From positions 4,143,098 to 4,207,097 of the forward strand of contig VUYV01000061.1 in the NCBI GenBank assembly GCA_008711295.1: a stretch of DNA of 64,000 bases, read 5' to 3'. This document shows positions 52,913 through 64,000 of the stretch, piece after piece. Below the pieces are notes generated by a model. The model searched no databases. It worked only from the letters and a program-made list of their open reading frames with translations, and was not told where the DNA came from. Position numbers and translations under genes: made by a program. The stretch is from Anarhynchus alexandrinus (lineage: Eukaryota; Chordata; Aves; Charadriiformes; Charadriidae). Position 1 is the first letter of the stretch. Every line of letters begins with the position of its first letter.

Positions 52913-55285
52913 GTAAGATTTTCTGTATTAGTCTTGTACTGTGGTCAGCCATAATATGTAGGTAACACTGAGTAATATAATGGCATTACTTTCTGTAGAC
53001 TTACTTATAATGTGTCAACCAAAGCAGGGGTGGGAACAATAGTTTTGAATGAAACTATATGCTTAAGGCTGCTATTTTACATGCACAGATGAGAAGTAGC
53101 ACAAACTTGAACTTTTTACGTAGTAATGGTAATTTGTTACGATGCAGAAATCCTCAAACATGAGGACAGAAGTGATTTGACCATTTATGGCTGGTTGCAT
53201 GAACCTTTAATGTGCTATAAATAACTGTGCTTAATCTGTGGTAGTTGACTTTATATGGGAGTTTGAGGAGAGATACGGGTGTCTTAAACTCTTACTTAAA
53301 GTATGCCTAGAGAAGCCTAGCTTCTTCAACCAGTTTCAGGCAAGGAAATATATTGCGTGTAGTTGATAGATGAAGAAAACTTAGCAGCTTTGTTCTGTGC
53401 CAGCAGTTGGACACAAGATTTCAGCAAGGGATTTGGAATATATGTCTAGTTTGGGAAGGAACTTTAAAGGTGGGTGGGGCACTTAGCTTCTCTGTCTCAC
53501 TGAGAAATTTCTTACCGGCTATCTATCATTAACCTTACGAGCACTGAGACTTACTGTTTGTCCTTTGTATACCTTCTGACTGCTGGAACATCTTCCAGTT
53601 GCTGAAATGAGTTTGGTATGACTTAACAAAAACCAATTATCAAAACTGATGTGGATTTCCATATAGGAATTTATTTAGAAATTCTCTATTACAGTATGAC
53701 TTGCTTCTGCATGTGTGCCTTAGTAAAAAGTTCAAGTGCAGAGATGACTAATACTTAGGCACTTCCCCTGATGTCATAAATGCAGCACGCACATGCTTTT
53801 ATGGAACTTGGAAGTAGATGTCCAGGATACAGGAAGGATTTAGAGTTGTCTTGAATTTTGATACAATGTCTGACTTCCATCTTGATTTAAACACCATGGT
53901 GAATGCATGGTGGACTTCATTCCTTTCTCGTTCAGCTTCTCCCCTGAGAAATTCTCAAATGCCCAGAGAATGAGTCTGCAACAATGACCAGCTGAGGAAA
54001 AGACTCTGATTTTTTTGATTAAAGAGTGCAAACTTCCTGTGAGAACTGATTGCAAAACAGTTATTTTAATTCAGCTCTATACAACTCTGACTCTCTTTCC
54101 CTTGAGAGTTAAGGTCTATTGAAAAGTGAATCCTGTCAGCCCTTCGTTTGACCCTGGTTATAAGAATGTTTTTTGAATATTATGACCTCCACAACCTAAG
54201 CTACTGATCGGAACCTCTTCTGGTGCTTTAAGTTGGTAGTGCAGATCACTGGTTAAGGTTACAAGCTTTCTGTCCACAAAACCTGTTTTCTTTATTTTTT
54301 CCAGTTTAACTACAGTAGGTTTTTAATTGGACCTAAGCTTTTTTTCCACTCTAGCAATCCTCCTCAGCACTTTCTAAGAATTATGAAAAAGGCAGTGTTC
54401 CTCCACAAAATGCTGCAGGGCTGAGGAGCAATTTTCTAAGTTCCAAGATGCTCACATGTGTACTGAGGGCTGATTCTCAAGTCAACTATTGAGAAATAAT
54501 GTGTAAGGGAAGACTGAAATATGCTGAGGCACCGGTACTTGTTCTTGCTGTATTCATAAAAGTTCCTAACTGTAGATTTGACAAAGTTCTGCACTCTCAC
54601 TGATTTTTCTCAATTAATTTGGCTTTATCTGATGTCGCAGTGCTACTATCCTACTTTAAATGAAGGATGCCTGAAAGCTGGAGATATTTGAAGTGGGAAG
54701 TTAGCTGTACGTGAGGTGGTAGATCTGAAATAGCAAAACTGGTGCTGATGCTGTTATGATATTGTGATAGATAATATCACTGTATATAGTAGTACATCAT
54801 GTATGCTACTGCAGGTTAATCAAGAAATTTCTCTCTTAAACAGCTTATGATCCTTACAGCTGAACAAAAATACTATACCTGCTTAAAATAAGCTTCCTAA
54901 TGTATTTGGAAAAGGTGCCATGGATTTCTTAGTGAGCCAGATAACATGCTAGAATTGTACTAACTTTGAGTTTGTTAAACAGTAACAACCCTCATACTAC
55001 TACAAGTTTTCTGTAACTGTCTAGTGGGAAATATGTGACTTGATTATGTATACATGGCATGAAGTTTAGCCAAACTTTTTTTCTCTTCCTGCCTTCTTAT
55101 GCAAAATGGAGGTTAAACATAAAGGTGTTGTAGATTGCCTCCTCCCTCAAAAGTTAGTTGATATCAACAAAAGTAAAACTGAAGGAAGCAACATGTTTAA
55201 ATACTTGTTAATTAGCTCTGACACTTCATATGTTAGAAAGCTGCTGTCACTTATTGAAACCCATGTTCACTTTTGTTCTTTCAAG
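52913..55285 (+). other. TMEM192: TMEM192 intron 5
   Basis: This is a 2.4-kb intron with GT-AG ends. I recognise no repeats or exons. Confidence 0.9.
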
Positions 55286-55409
55286 GGAAAATTCAAGTTT
55301 AGAAGAGATAGTTGAGAAGCAAGGAGATGTAATAGAGTATCTTCAGAGACACAATGCACTGCTCAGCAAGAGACTATTGGCACTAACATCTCAGCAAATC
55401 AAAACTTAA
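55286..55409 (+). CDS. TMEM192: TMEM192 exon 6: C-terminal tail and stop
   Basis: The acceptor is ctttcaag (AG at 55284-55285). The exon encodes [20 protein letters not shown] and [20 protein letters not shown], then TAA at 55407-55409. The tail ends about five residues earlier than human and contains no cysteine. Confidence 0.96.
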
Positions 55410-56754
55410 CACCATTTGGAAAACTGCTGCTGGAGCTCTGGAGGGAACATGAGGTAATGTAATACCCAGACTGATTTGTACAGATGACTCGTCTTCAGTC
55501 ATCTTTCACATTTTGAAATAGAAGTTCAGCTGGAAGGATGAGCTCTGCATATATTATAAACCTATTACAACTGGACACTCTTGATCTCTTCAAATCATCA
55601 GTTCTGAAAGAAGTTCTGGAGCTTCAAGGATTTTTAATTGCTCATAGGTTGAAGTTGGACCTGAGGTAATGGTTTAACTTTGTTCAGTTGTTACTATTAT
55701 TTTGTACTGCTGTAACCTTTAAGCTTCAAACTACCGGAGTATTTTATATTTCTAGAATACAAACTTTCTCTAGAAAAATCTGACTTTGCAAAGGATCTCT
55801 TTCCAGTTTCTAGGGCTGAAGCTGAGACTTAGATGTGCTCTGTTACGGAGTCCCATTACTTCCAGTGTTAGACATGGTGTACTCCAATAATCCTATACAA
55901 AGTAATACTTGCTTTCTAGATTGGTCGTCTTCTGTCCTTTCTCAAGAAAAGGAATAAAACTGTTGCCTGTACCAGTGGAGGAATTTGGCATCCAATTTAG
56001 GATTATTTTTTTAAAAAAAAAAAGTGATGGGTGCTCTAGAATGGCAAATCTTGCATATAAGTGTGTGGTACAAAACAGTGTCACAATGAGCAATTGAGCA
56101 GTTGTTCAGAATTGTGGCTTTAAAACCTCTAAGAGGGATCTTCAGAGCTGATGACTTTCCTGCTACTTGGAGTTTGTGTCAGCTAATAATCAACAAGATT
56201 CCTACTCTGCCAACTGAACTAACTTAATACAAAAATACTTGAGAGTAAGATTTTTTTTCATTGACCTGGTAACTAACTTGTGTTGAAGGGGTTTAAAGAT
56301 CCTGTTAAAGATGTATCAGTTACAGGCATCCTTGCTCTTTACTTTGACTCTTCAAAAAATGTCAGCATCTTGATTCAAAAGCTAAAATGGAGTATGTGGG
56401 GAAGTGAAAAGCAGCAGAAGACAGAACAGTCTTCTAGAAGTTGGAGAAACAAGAACTTTTGGTTCTATTTTGTGGGTTTATTGGGAAGCTGGTAAAACAA
56501 CAAATTCTGTTCTGGGTACTGCTTTGTCTACCAATGTAGACCAAGAATTATTTTAGTAACCAATACCTCTGTGGGGAGACAGGGTAATCACAAGTCAAAA
56601 CTGGGAAGAAGGGTCTCATGAGGAGTAGTCTTGTAGTTGAATATTAAGAAAAACAAATTAATCCATCCTACTTTGGTCCTAGGGCACAACTTTAGAAATA
56701 ACTACACTGTTTAGTGTGCAACAAACATGGGGGTTGTCTCATTTAAAGGAAAAC

Positions 56755-56760
56755 AATAAA
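56755..56760 (+). terminator. TMEM192: Poly(A) signal AATAAA, proximal
   Basis: This is an exact AATAAA about 1.35 kb after the TMEM192 stop codon. Confidence 0.5.
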
Positions 56761-56961
56761 TACTGGAGGTTTTGCTGCTATCCAACACTAAACTATTCTC
56801 CTTAGCCATTTGTTCTTGAAAATGCAGCCAGGATTTTATAGTATACGTGTGAAAAATATAAATGTTTTTGGTTTTAGAACTTGGGTTTTGATGTGATTGT
56901 GTATATCAATTTATATAATTTCTACGAAAAGCAGTAAAATGTGACTGTGAAGTTCATGCAC

Positions 56962-56967
56962 AATAAA
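56962..56967 (+). terminator. TMEM192: Poly(A) signal AATAAA, distal
   Basis: This is an exact AATAAA about 1.55 kb after the stop codon and the last one before the CR1 copy. It is the likeliest end of the TMEM192 mRNA. Confidence 0.55.
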
Positions 56968-56985
56968 TGCAACTAAGGAAAAGTG

Positions 56986-57465
56986 TGAATTCCATTTCTA
57001 AGCTCTTTTACAGCTGGTGAAAACTGTTCCAACAGGCAACCTGTGCAGATTTTCTGTTATGCTGAATTTGCTCACAGCACAGCATTGGTGCTTCAAACTA
57101 GCCAAAAACTACTAGGGCAAGGATAGCTGTGTATTCATGTTGGAGCTTAAGTTTAATTTTATTCTCTTTCCTGGGTTATATTTTTCCATCATGCTTCAGA
57201 CTTTCCCTGCTACTCTTATTTCTCTCCAACACAGAGGAATAAGCTGCATAGTGTAGCAGAACAACTTTACTGTATTGCATTGCTCATACTCTCCTCCTCT
57301 CCTTCATGAGTGCTTAAGGTTAAATGTGGATTAACCAGCAGCATTGCTTTCCATGGAACAGGCGAAGTGCAGGTTACCAGGTGTGAGCATGTGTATCTCC
57401 TGCCCTTTGCAAGTCATAGCTCTTGGTAAACACAGAACTGATTTAACAACTTAAACATGTCTTTA
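56986..57465. other. Short intergenic stretch after TMEM192
   Basis: I see no gene or repeat here. It separates the presumed TMEM192 end from the minus-strand CR1 copy. Confidence 0.7.
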
Positions 57466-58079
57466 TTATAGAATCATAGAATGGTTTAGGTTGAAACAGA
57501 CCTTGGAGATCATCGAGTTACAACCCCCCTGCCATGAGCAGGGACACCTCCCCCTAGACCAGGTTGCTCAAAGCCCCATCCAGCCTGGCCTTGAACGCTT
57601 CCAGGGATGGGGCATCCACAACTTTCCTGGGCAACCTGTGCCAGTGCCTCACCACCCTCAGGGTGAAAAATTTCTTCCTAATATCTAATCTAAATCTCCG
57701 CTCTTCCAGTTTGATGCCATTCCCCCTCGTCCTATCACTACATGCCCTTGTAAAAAGTCCCTCTCCAGCTCTCCTGTAGGCCCCCTTTAGGTACTGGAAG
57801 GCTGCAATAAGGTGTCCCCGGAGCCTTCCCTTCTCCAAGCTGAACTCTCTCAGCCTGTGCTCACAGCAGAGGTGCTCCAGCCCTCTGATCATCTCCGCGG
57901 CCCTCCTCTGAACCTGTTCCAACAGATCCATTTCTTTCTTATGTTGGGGGCCTCAGAGCTGGATGCAGCACTCCAGGTGGGGTCTCACCAGAGCAGAGCA
58001 GAGGGGCAGAATCACCTCCCTTGACCTGCTGGCCACGCTTCTTCTGATGCAGTCATACCCACGCTGTATCTTGATTATT
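57466..58079 (-). mobile_element. CR1 LINE 3' part (about 0.6 kb)
   Basis: This is the longest CR1 copy in the window, on the minus strand. Its 3' end reads as the complement of tatagaatcatagaatggtt. An open frame at 57554-57931 encodes the ORF2 C-terminus ([37 protein letters not shown], ending ALSNLV). Sequence further upstream, with the CR1 blocks around gtgattctgcccctctgctc, extends it to about 58075. It ends some 40 bases before the CpG island. Confidence 0.95.
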
Positions 58080-58343
58080 GGGTTTTTTTTTTGGTAAGTA
58101 TATTTAAGCTTTTCACACTGGGACAGACTCCGTACAGCAGCCAGCCCTCCTCCTTGCTCACCCTCAACACTTTATACCCTCCGCCCCCGCCACGGCCACG
58201 CAGCGCTGCCGCGGAGCCGCCACCACCGCCCGCCCGCTCTCAGCCGCGCCGCCGTCGCACCGGGCGACGCAGGACCCGCCTCCCCTCGGAGGCGGCCGCG
58301 CTCCCCGGCCCCGCGCCTCTCTGCCCGGCCGCAAGGCGCTCTG

Positions 58344-58351
58344 TGACGTCA
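58344..58351. promoter_or_regulatory. CRE palindrome TGACGTCA, copy 1
   Basis: This is a full CREB/ATF consensus within ctgtgacgtcacg in the orphan CpG island. Confidence 0.75.
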
Positions 58352-58362
58352 CGCGCCCGCTG

Positions 58363-58370
58363 TGACGTCA
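58363..58370. promoter_or_regulatory. CRE palindrome TGACGTCA, copy 2
   Basis: This is a second full consensus, 19 bp after the first, within the same ctgtgacgtcacg context. Confidence 0.75.
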
Positions 58371-58395
58371 CGGCGGGGCGGTGTGGCGCGGCGCG

Positions 58396-58414
58396 GCATG
58401 CTGGGGGTTGTGGT
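58396..58414 (-). promoter_or_regulatory. ZNF143/THAP11-like motif
   Basis: The minus strand reads ACCACAACCCCCAGCATGC, close to the known promoter motif ACTACAATTCCCAGCATGC. It lies 25 bases from the second CRE, a common setting near vertebrate transcription starts. Confidence 0.6.
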
Positions 58415-59213
58415 CCCGCCGGTGGTGCCCGGCGCCGCGCGGCCCTTCCCGCGATGCGGCTCGTCGGTCCGCAGCGGAGCCGGGCGGGGAGGTGCGGTGC
58501 GCGGGGAGGTGCTCAAAACGCGCCGTAGACGGGCGAATGGGTGCTGGTGGCAGGGGAGAGAGCACTCTGCTGCGCCCTCGCTGCGTCCCGCACCACTCTG
58601 ACATCAGGCGCCGAGTCCCAGTTTTCCTAGTTATCGCTTATCTTAACCATACCCTGAACCTTTTACCCTCTGCCCGTGTATGGTTGTGGTGGCTGATGCC
58701 ATCTGGCCGGCTTTGGAGCAGCTCTTGGTCCATCACCTGGACCAAGAGTAGCCTGGGAAACTGCCCCTGCAGCTCACCACATCAGTATCTGATCACAGGT
58801 TGGACCTCCGCTGTCCAAAGTAAAATCCACAGTGTGCTGCACACTCAGTAATTGGGGACAAGTTTTGGGGTGGGTGGAGGGGGGAAGTGTCAGCGAGTTA
58901 ACACAATGATTTCCATGTGCAGTGCTGCAAAGTGGTGGTTTGCTGTAAACCATCACAAGCCCTTCTTGGGCACGGTGCGGCAAACCTGGGCGTAGGTGAA
59001 TACGTGTGAATCTGAATGGCTGAAGAAATGAGTGACGCGCTTCATGTAATACCGCTGCTGAAACGCATAAGTATTTGCAGGTCCGTGGTCTTGTCTTGGT
59101 AAGATCTAGTGGAGTGCAAGCAGGACAGCAAGAAGGCAATGAAAAATAAATGCTTCCTAATATACGTTGCAACTGTACATTTAAAAAAATAATCATGTAT
59201 TCAATTTTTTAAA

Positions 59214-59231
59214 TTATTATTATTATTATTC
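59214..59231. repeat. ATT trinucleotide repeat
   Basis: This is a short run of ATT/TTA units, a simple repeat. Confidence 0.85.
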
Positions 59232-60423
59232 AGTTTGTAGCCCAATAGCTTTTTGCTTCTGCAAAAAAAACAATTTGTATGTTTTTCAGGCTTGGGATAC
59301 CAAGTATTTCAGACCACGTAAGAAACGTAAAAGATGCAGGATTGCCCAAAAAAGTGTTCATGCTGTGGGGTTTTTTCTAGTGATTTCTAGATGAAATGCT
59401 GGAATGTGCTAAATATTTTGTACTCATTAAAGAAAAGACATTGTAATGATCTCTTGTGAATGCAGATCATATATAAGGGAAAAACTCTCAGTCGGTACTT
59501 GTGTTTTCTCTTTCTGAGTAGCAATTCTATATAAGCACTTCAGTATTTCACCTTACAAAGGAAATCACTGGTTGCAAAAGACTTTAATGGGATTTTCATG
59601 CTTCAAGGTTCTACACGAACATGCCATAAAGCAGGCTTGCCCCACGGAAGGTCATTCTTAATCTAAAAAAGAAAGTATCAAGGACCAAAGGCACTTGGGC
59701 AGACACCAGTCTAACCTTGAGGTAACTGAAGGGACATGAAAAGCATCCTCAATGTTGGCGTGAGTTAGGCTTTTAGGCGTTATTGCTAACGAAAGACATG
59801 GGTTGCGCTGTTTGCGCTGTTGGAGCGTTACCTGCTTTGCACAAATATTTTGCAGCTCGATCACCGGCAAGAAAGATAAAAGCCATGGGCAGCAGCGAGA
59901 GATCAGTATGCTAATTGCGCTGGTCTGATGATAGTCAAACATTTGAAACGTATTTACTATACTAATGCTTCTCCTGATTGATGTTGATACAAATCTTATG
60001 TGACCCTTCGCAAAATTTGGCTTTGTGTGTACAGATACTGAGATATTTATAGCGTATGTATGTGGCGTAAGGGAAATATTTCCAGCCTTTATTCTTCTAT
60101 AATTTCCTTTCTTCCATACTGGAAAGGGAAGAAGTGAATTGTTTATTATCCTTTGGGAACGCACTAATCTGCTGTTTCTCACCGCAGCCTTGCATTTACC
60201 TCTATTTCCTGTTGACCTGCTGCTACATCATTTTGTGTTTCACTCTAAAATGGCCAATATAATTTAAAAGACTTAATGAAACCGACTTTCAAAGAAAACT
60301 TAAAATTTTCCTATGTAACTCTACGAGACAAGGAGACAATTCTAAGTTTCAGAAACTTGCGTTTTGGCTTTTTGAGGCCTGAGTTTACCTTAGGATCAAG
60401 TCTTTTTTCAGGCTGCGTCCACG

Positions 60424-60466
60424 CAAATACCAATTCTGACTTTCAATACGCAGCAATTGGTATTTG
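60424..60466. repeat. 12-bp perfect inverted repeat with a 19-base loop
   Basis: CAAATACCAATT at 60424-60435 is exactly complementary in reverse to 60455-60466. It sits in the CpG-containing block at 59.65-60.75 kb. Confidence 0.85.
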
Positions 60467-63400
60467 TACGAACTCCCTTTAAACATACGCTCATCTGTGC
60501 ACGTGGAGAGTTCAGTCAATTCAGCTGTTGTAGCGTTGGGTCCAAATACTTCATGTTTATGTATGTAATCACGCCGTTATCATGCAAAACTCTTTTTACC
60601 AGATGACGCTTATGTTGCGCAAATCACATGAAAATGGGTAATTTCAACAAAGTCAAAGGCGAGTCCAGCTCAGCTGCAAACAAGGTCCTTTGAAGCCCGG
60701 CTCCCACTGAAGGTAAACGTCAATGCAGAGCTGTACTGTAGTAGCTTCACTCTCCTCCTGAATTTTACTGTGCAATACATTTAGCACTTAGAAATTTATT
60801 TACAGTATCCAACCTGTAGTGCGAGAAGTTACTGCACATTTCAGCTTCTGCTGTGTTGTAGACTACTTCTGAGCTCATTTTTTGTCCTGAAATTAGGGTG
60901 TTTTCTTTAATCTGTGGGAACATTCAGATGTCAAGATTTAACACTCCGAGGGAATTGAAAATCTTGCTTATTCTTGGCATGAAGACAATGCATAATCTGT
61001 ATGTAGGGTTCTGCTGTAATCCCGTCAAAGTATCGTGATGTGGCATGCTGTGATTACACCAACCAGTAGTTTCAAGCCAAGTTCTTTCTATATGGCTTTT
61101 ATCAGAATTTCATGTTTTTAGAAAGATAGAAAATGTGAGGAAAATATTGACATGAATAAGTATTATTTATTTGTGTCAGAAACAGTAAGAAAGATTCTTA
61201 GACACTGATTCCATATGAATCCACAGGGAAATGAGACAAATTCTCCATTTTCTTTAGATACATTGCCTTTGACAGTTGAATATGAATTTTGAAAAGTGTA
61301 CAAAGTTTATTTAAAACAAGATGTCATTATTTGAAGGGCATGCTATCTTTTTACAAAATATACAATCAACCAGCTAACTTATAAACATATCTATCAAACA
61401 TCACAATCAATGCCTTTTTCAAAGAAAATTTTGTAGTATCAGCACGTCTAAAAAGAACAGGCATTTACAATAATTTTGTAGACTGATAACGGGCTTCCTA
61501 GCACACTTTGGTACTTGGTGTTTTATTTATTTTTACATCTGTAAAGGAATATGCATATATAGCTCTTTGGTAGATACATTCTGTTTTTCTTACGATTTTA
61601 TCAATGTTAATTGAATAATTATGGTTATATAAAATATCCAGTGCCACACTAAGTCTATATACTCATTTATAAGACATAACTGTTAAATAGTTACTCTTTA
61701 CCTCTCTTGCTTTCCCATACTCTTTACCTGTACTTCTAAACAGAGATAGCCATGGGTACATATGAAAGCTGAGTTAAATAAATAATTAAAAAATAAAATT
61801 AGTGGTAGTATGCCTCTAATTTTGGAAAAATTCTTTTCAAAACTCTAAGGGTTTACCTGCAGGGCTGTCTGTTGGCACAGACAAGTTTGACCATCTTTTT
61901 ATGGTGATTTTCCAAAACTCCAGAACAGGATGTGATGCTATGTTAAAATTTTAATTTTTTTTCTATACAGCAAAATTTGAAACTCCTGTTAAGCTCTGCC
62001 AGTATGAATCTGATTAAGGTTTCAAGTTCTTAAGAGATGAGGGGTTACATATAGACACTGATTAGAAAGTTTCAGCTATCCAGTTTTCTTGATTACTATT
62101 CTTTCACTTATAGAAACTTATTAGAAACTATGTGTTGCAAGACAAAATTCTAATACTGGATTTAAACCATGAGACTGCTGATCTTCACTCATCTTTATAC
62201 AATTTACAAAAAAGTGTTGACATTTCAAGACTAGTGCCGTGATTTAAAAATCTGGGTATGACTTATTTTCATGTTTGGTTTAGTTCTCCTAATGAAAGGG
62301 CTAACATGTTTTCCTTTATATGTAGGTTTGTAATTTCTGCTGATATAAAAAGATGTGAAACATATATTTTTAAAAACAAAGCGTAAAATAAAAACTCAAT
62401 GTATTCTTGACCTCTAGCACTGAAAAGAACAGCCTGTTTTCTGTTTGAAGTTCTCATTCATTGTAATGCTGTGTTCCAAATATCCCATTCATTTTAATTA
62501 CAGGAATAGAGTACTACGGAACAGTGGGGTTGACCAAACAAAGGTTTCTGTTCAATGGTCTATTTTTATGCTCTATTTATAATACTGTAGCGGGTATTTT
62601 AGGAAAACTAGTATTAAGCAAATAGTTGTATAGTACTGAAACTTCAAGTATGTTTTAGCTGTCTGGTTTGGCAGCGCAGTTTAAGAAAACAAATGATAGG
62701 CTTTGCAGTAACAGCTCATTAGGCGGGAGGATGGGCTTGACCTGAAGGCCTGACTTGAGAGATCTGAGTTATCAGTTTTGCATGACCCTTGGCTAATCTC
62801 TTATCTCTGTGTGCTTCAATTCTCTATCTATAGAATGAGGGATAATACTCTCTTTGCTTTCTTATGTTGTAAACTTTTACTATGCTTACTATACATGAAG
62901 CCAGCAGGACCACTGGTGTGGTGCTGATTTTGGTGCTATTGCAGTAATACATTCTACATTATTATTAAGGTAATTCCTTAAAGATGTAATGTTAGGTGTT
63001 AACACATATATGTATATATTATGAATATATAAAAGTATACCAAAAAAAAAAAAAAAAGGACTTCACAGTTCTGTGCTGGAGTCTGACATTATTTTACCCT
63101 AAATACTGCCCTGCACACAGCCTGGATTGAGTAGTTAACAGCACGGCCAACTTCTCTCAGTCTGAATAGACAGATCCTTCCTAATGCCACTGCAAATCCA
63201 TCTCAGGCACCTGATGTTTGATTTGGTCTTTAACTTTCCCTGGTCATTATGGGAGCCAAAGAATTTATATGGAATGGTTCAATCAGATGAGTTTCATGTA
63301 CATGCTCCCATCACCACCCTCCATTTTTACGCCCCCCCCCCCTGCAAGGGTGTGAGCCAGGGGCCTTTGTTCCAGGTCTTGCAGAATGTGGCAGAGAAGA

Positions 63401-64000
63401 CTGCTGAAGATGGGGCTGTGGTGGCTCTGTCAGGTCAGCTGTTGTCGATCTGGACGTCTGACTAACTTCTCCATTCGTTTAATCGTTTAAAACACCGAAA
63501 AGCCTATTATGAAATTGCTGGGGAAAAAAAGGAGAGAAATAACCATTAATGAAAGACTTAGGAAACTGTCTCATACAAAATTGAATATATTAATTATGAA
63601 ATAGATGGTTGAAATCTGGGGTAATGTTTCTCGATTTGGAAATGTCAGCTAAAAAGGTTACAAAAAAAACAATCAAAACACCAGAAGCAAGAAGACCTCT
63701 CAATATAAGGGAGTTTTCCACTTTTTTTAATCCCATGCTTTGCCTACATAACTGACAAAAAATCAAGTTCAATCCCCTCATCATTTCAAATGTTACCAAA
63801 AAGAGAGGCTGCTGCATTCATCCCAGTTTCCAACCACCTGTTGAAATTCAGGCTTAAGGGTCCATCCTGTTTGCATCTGCAAATAGCTTTATCCATATGT
63901 ACAACTCCATTGAGATCAATAAGATTACTCCAGTGAATCGAGTTACCCAGGCATGTAAATATTTGCTGAATTAGGACTAAAATTGGAAGGGAATGTAAAC

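Larger units (their letters stand above)
42075..55409 (+). other. TMEM192: TMEM192 (transmembrane protein 192), exons 2-6
   Basis: Five plus-strand exons join in phase to give 257 codons and a TAA stop. Family knowledge: TMEM192 is a multi-pass protein of the lysosome and late-endosome membrane, widely used as a lysosomal marker, with both ends in the cytosol and an N-terminal acidic dileucine sorting signal. Seen here: GSLEITQSLEDDPLLDG, holding the DDPLL signal; hydrophobic spans around exon 2/3 ([19 protein letters not shown]), exon 3 ([17 protein letters not shown]) and two in exon 4; then a charged tail with [10 protein letters not shown] and [14 protein letters not shown] that could form a helix or coiled coil. 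The length matches human (about 262 residues from the same point). Oddity: the tail ends SQQIKT and lacks the cysteine found near the human C-terminus. Exon 1 is not resolved. Confidence 0.97.
55410..56985 (+). other. TMEM192: TMEM192 3' untranslated region
   Basis: This is non-coding sequence after the TAA stop. Two AATAAA signals occur, at 56755-56760 and 56962-56967, so cleavage near 56775 or 56985 is likely. The end position is inferred from the last signal. Confidence 0.65.
58110..58600. promoter_or_regulatory. CpG island, orphan promoter
   Basis: This is a compact GC- and CpG-dense block in AT-rich surroundings, with two perfect CRE palindromes and a ZNF143-like motif, typical of a TATA-less housekeeping promoter. 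It lies about 1.2 kb beyond the TMEM192 3' end. No recognisable coding exon leaves it on either strand. On the plus strand an ATG at 58454 begins a short GC-rich frame with GT donors soon after, but the peptide is unfamiliar. Candidates are a long first intron of the next gene on the plus strand or a non-coding RNA. Confidence 0.7.
58601..64000. other. Region beyond the orphan promoter
   Basis: No exon of a known gene was recognised on either strand. 59.65-60.75 kb is more CpG-containing and less repetitive than its surroundings and may be a conserved regulatory block. The rest is AT-rich, with an (ATT)n tract near 59214, an AT-rich repeat near 63000 and a C run at about 63332. Open frames at 59658-60182 (minus) and 63184-63465 (plus) show no known domain. 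Confidence 0.7.

Noticed and set aside
59658..60182. 174-codon minus-strand open frame
   Set aside because: No recognisable domain, no splice or promoter context, and a composition like non-coding DNA. Listed only as part of a possible regulatory block.
56986..64000. APELA or MARCHF1 exons beyond TMEM192
   Set aside because: I searched by eye for the conserved APELA C-terminal motif and the MARCHF1 RING-CH region; neither was visible.
1..64000. CRISPR arrays, bacterial operons or phage genes
   Set aside because: The window is vertebrate nuclear DNA. The direct repeats at 33381-33500 are adjacent LTR repeats without spacers.

Overview
This is nuclear DNA from a bird. The evidence is four clear CR1 LINE 3' ends plus a shorter fragment, a solo endogenous-retrovirus LTR, an AT-rich background broken by three sharp CpG islands, and intron-exon genes with consensus splice sites. 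The only conserved protein-coding sequence I can support is two vertebrate genes arranged head to head, KLHL2 on the minus strand and TMEM192 on the plus strand. As I recall the human map at 4q32, the same two genes are divergent neighbours there, so this is conserved synteny.

Layout. 1-14293 is intron 4 of KLHL2. KLHL2 exons 4, 3 and 2 (minus strand) lie at 14294-14415, 18929-19035 and 23513-23638, and the splice phases join perfectly. The KLHL2 promoter island surrounds a 613-base gap at 26043-26655, and exon 1 was not found outside it. 27.1-38.5 kb is intergenic; it holds a CR1 end, a perfect 24-bp palindrome and a solo LTR with a 5-bp target duplication. The TMEM192 promoter island at about 38.55-39.34 kb has a 170-base gap, and a CR1 copy sits right beside it. 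TMEM192 exons 2-6 lie at 42075-55409, followed by a 3'UTR with two poly(A) signals, the last at 56962. A minus-strand CR1 (57.47-58.08 kb) then abuts a third CpG island (58.1-58.6 kb) with two CRE palindromes and a ZNF143-like motif. The transcript from that third promoter could not be identified. 58.6-64 kb holds no recognisable exon.

The two genes have separate jobs. KLHL2 is a BTB-Kelch substrate adaptor for CUL3 ubiquitin ligase. TMEM192 is a multi-pass lysosomal membrane protein. Nothing in the sequence shows that they work together; they only share a divergent neighbourhood.

No new multi-gene system was found. The best leads are an 83-nt imperfect hairpin in KLHL2 intron 4, the 24-bp palindrome, the paired GGGCC-repeat gaps at both promoters, the orphan promoter, and a TMEM192 C-terminus without the cysteine that links the human dimer.
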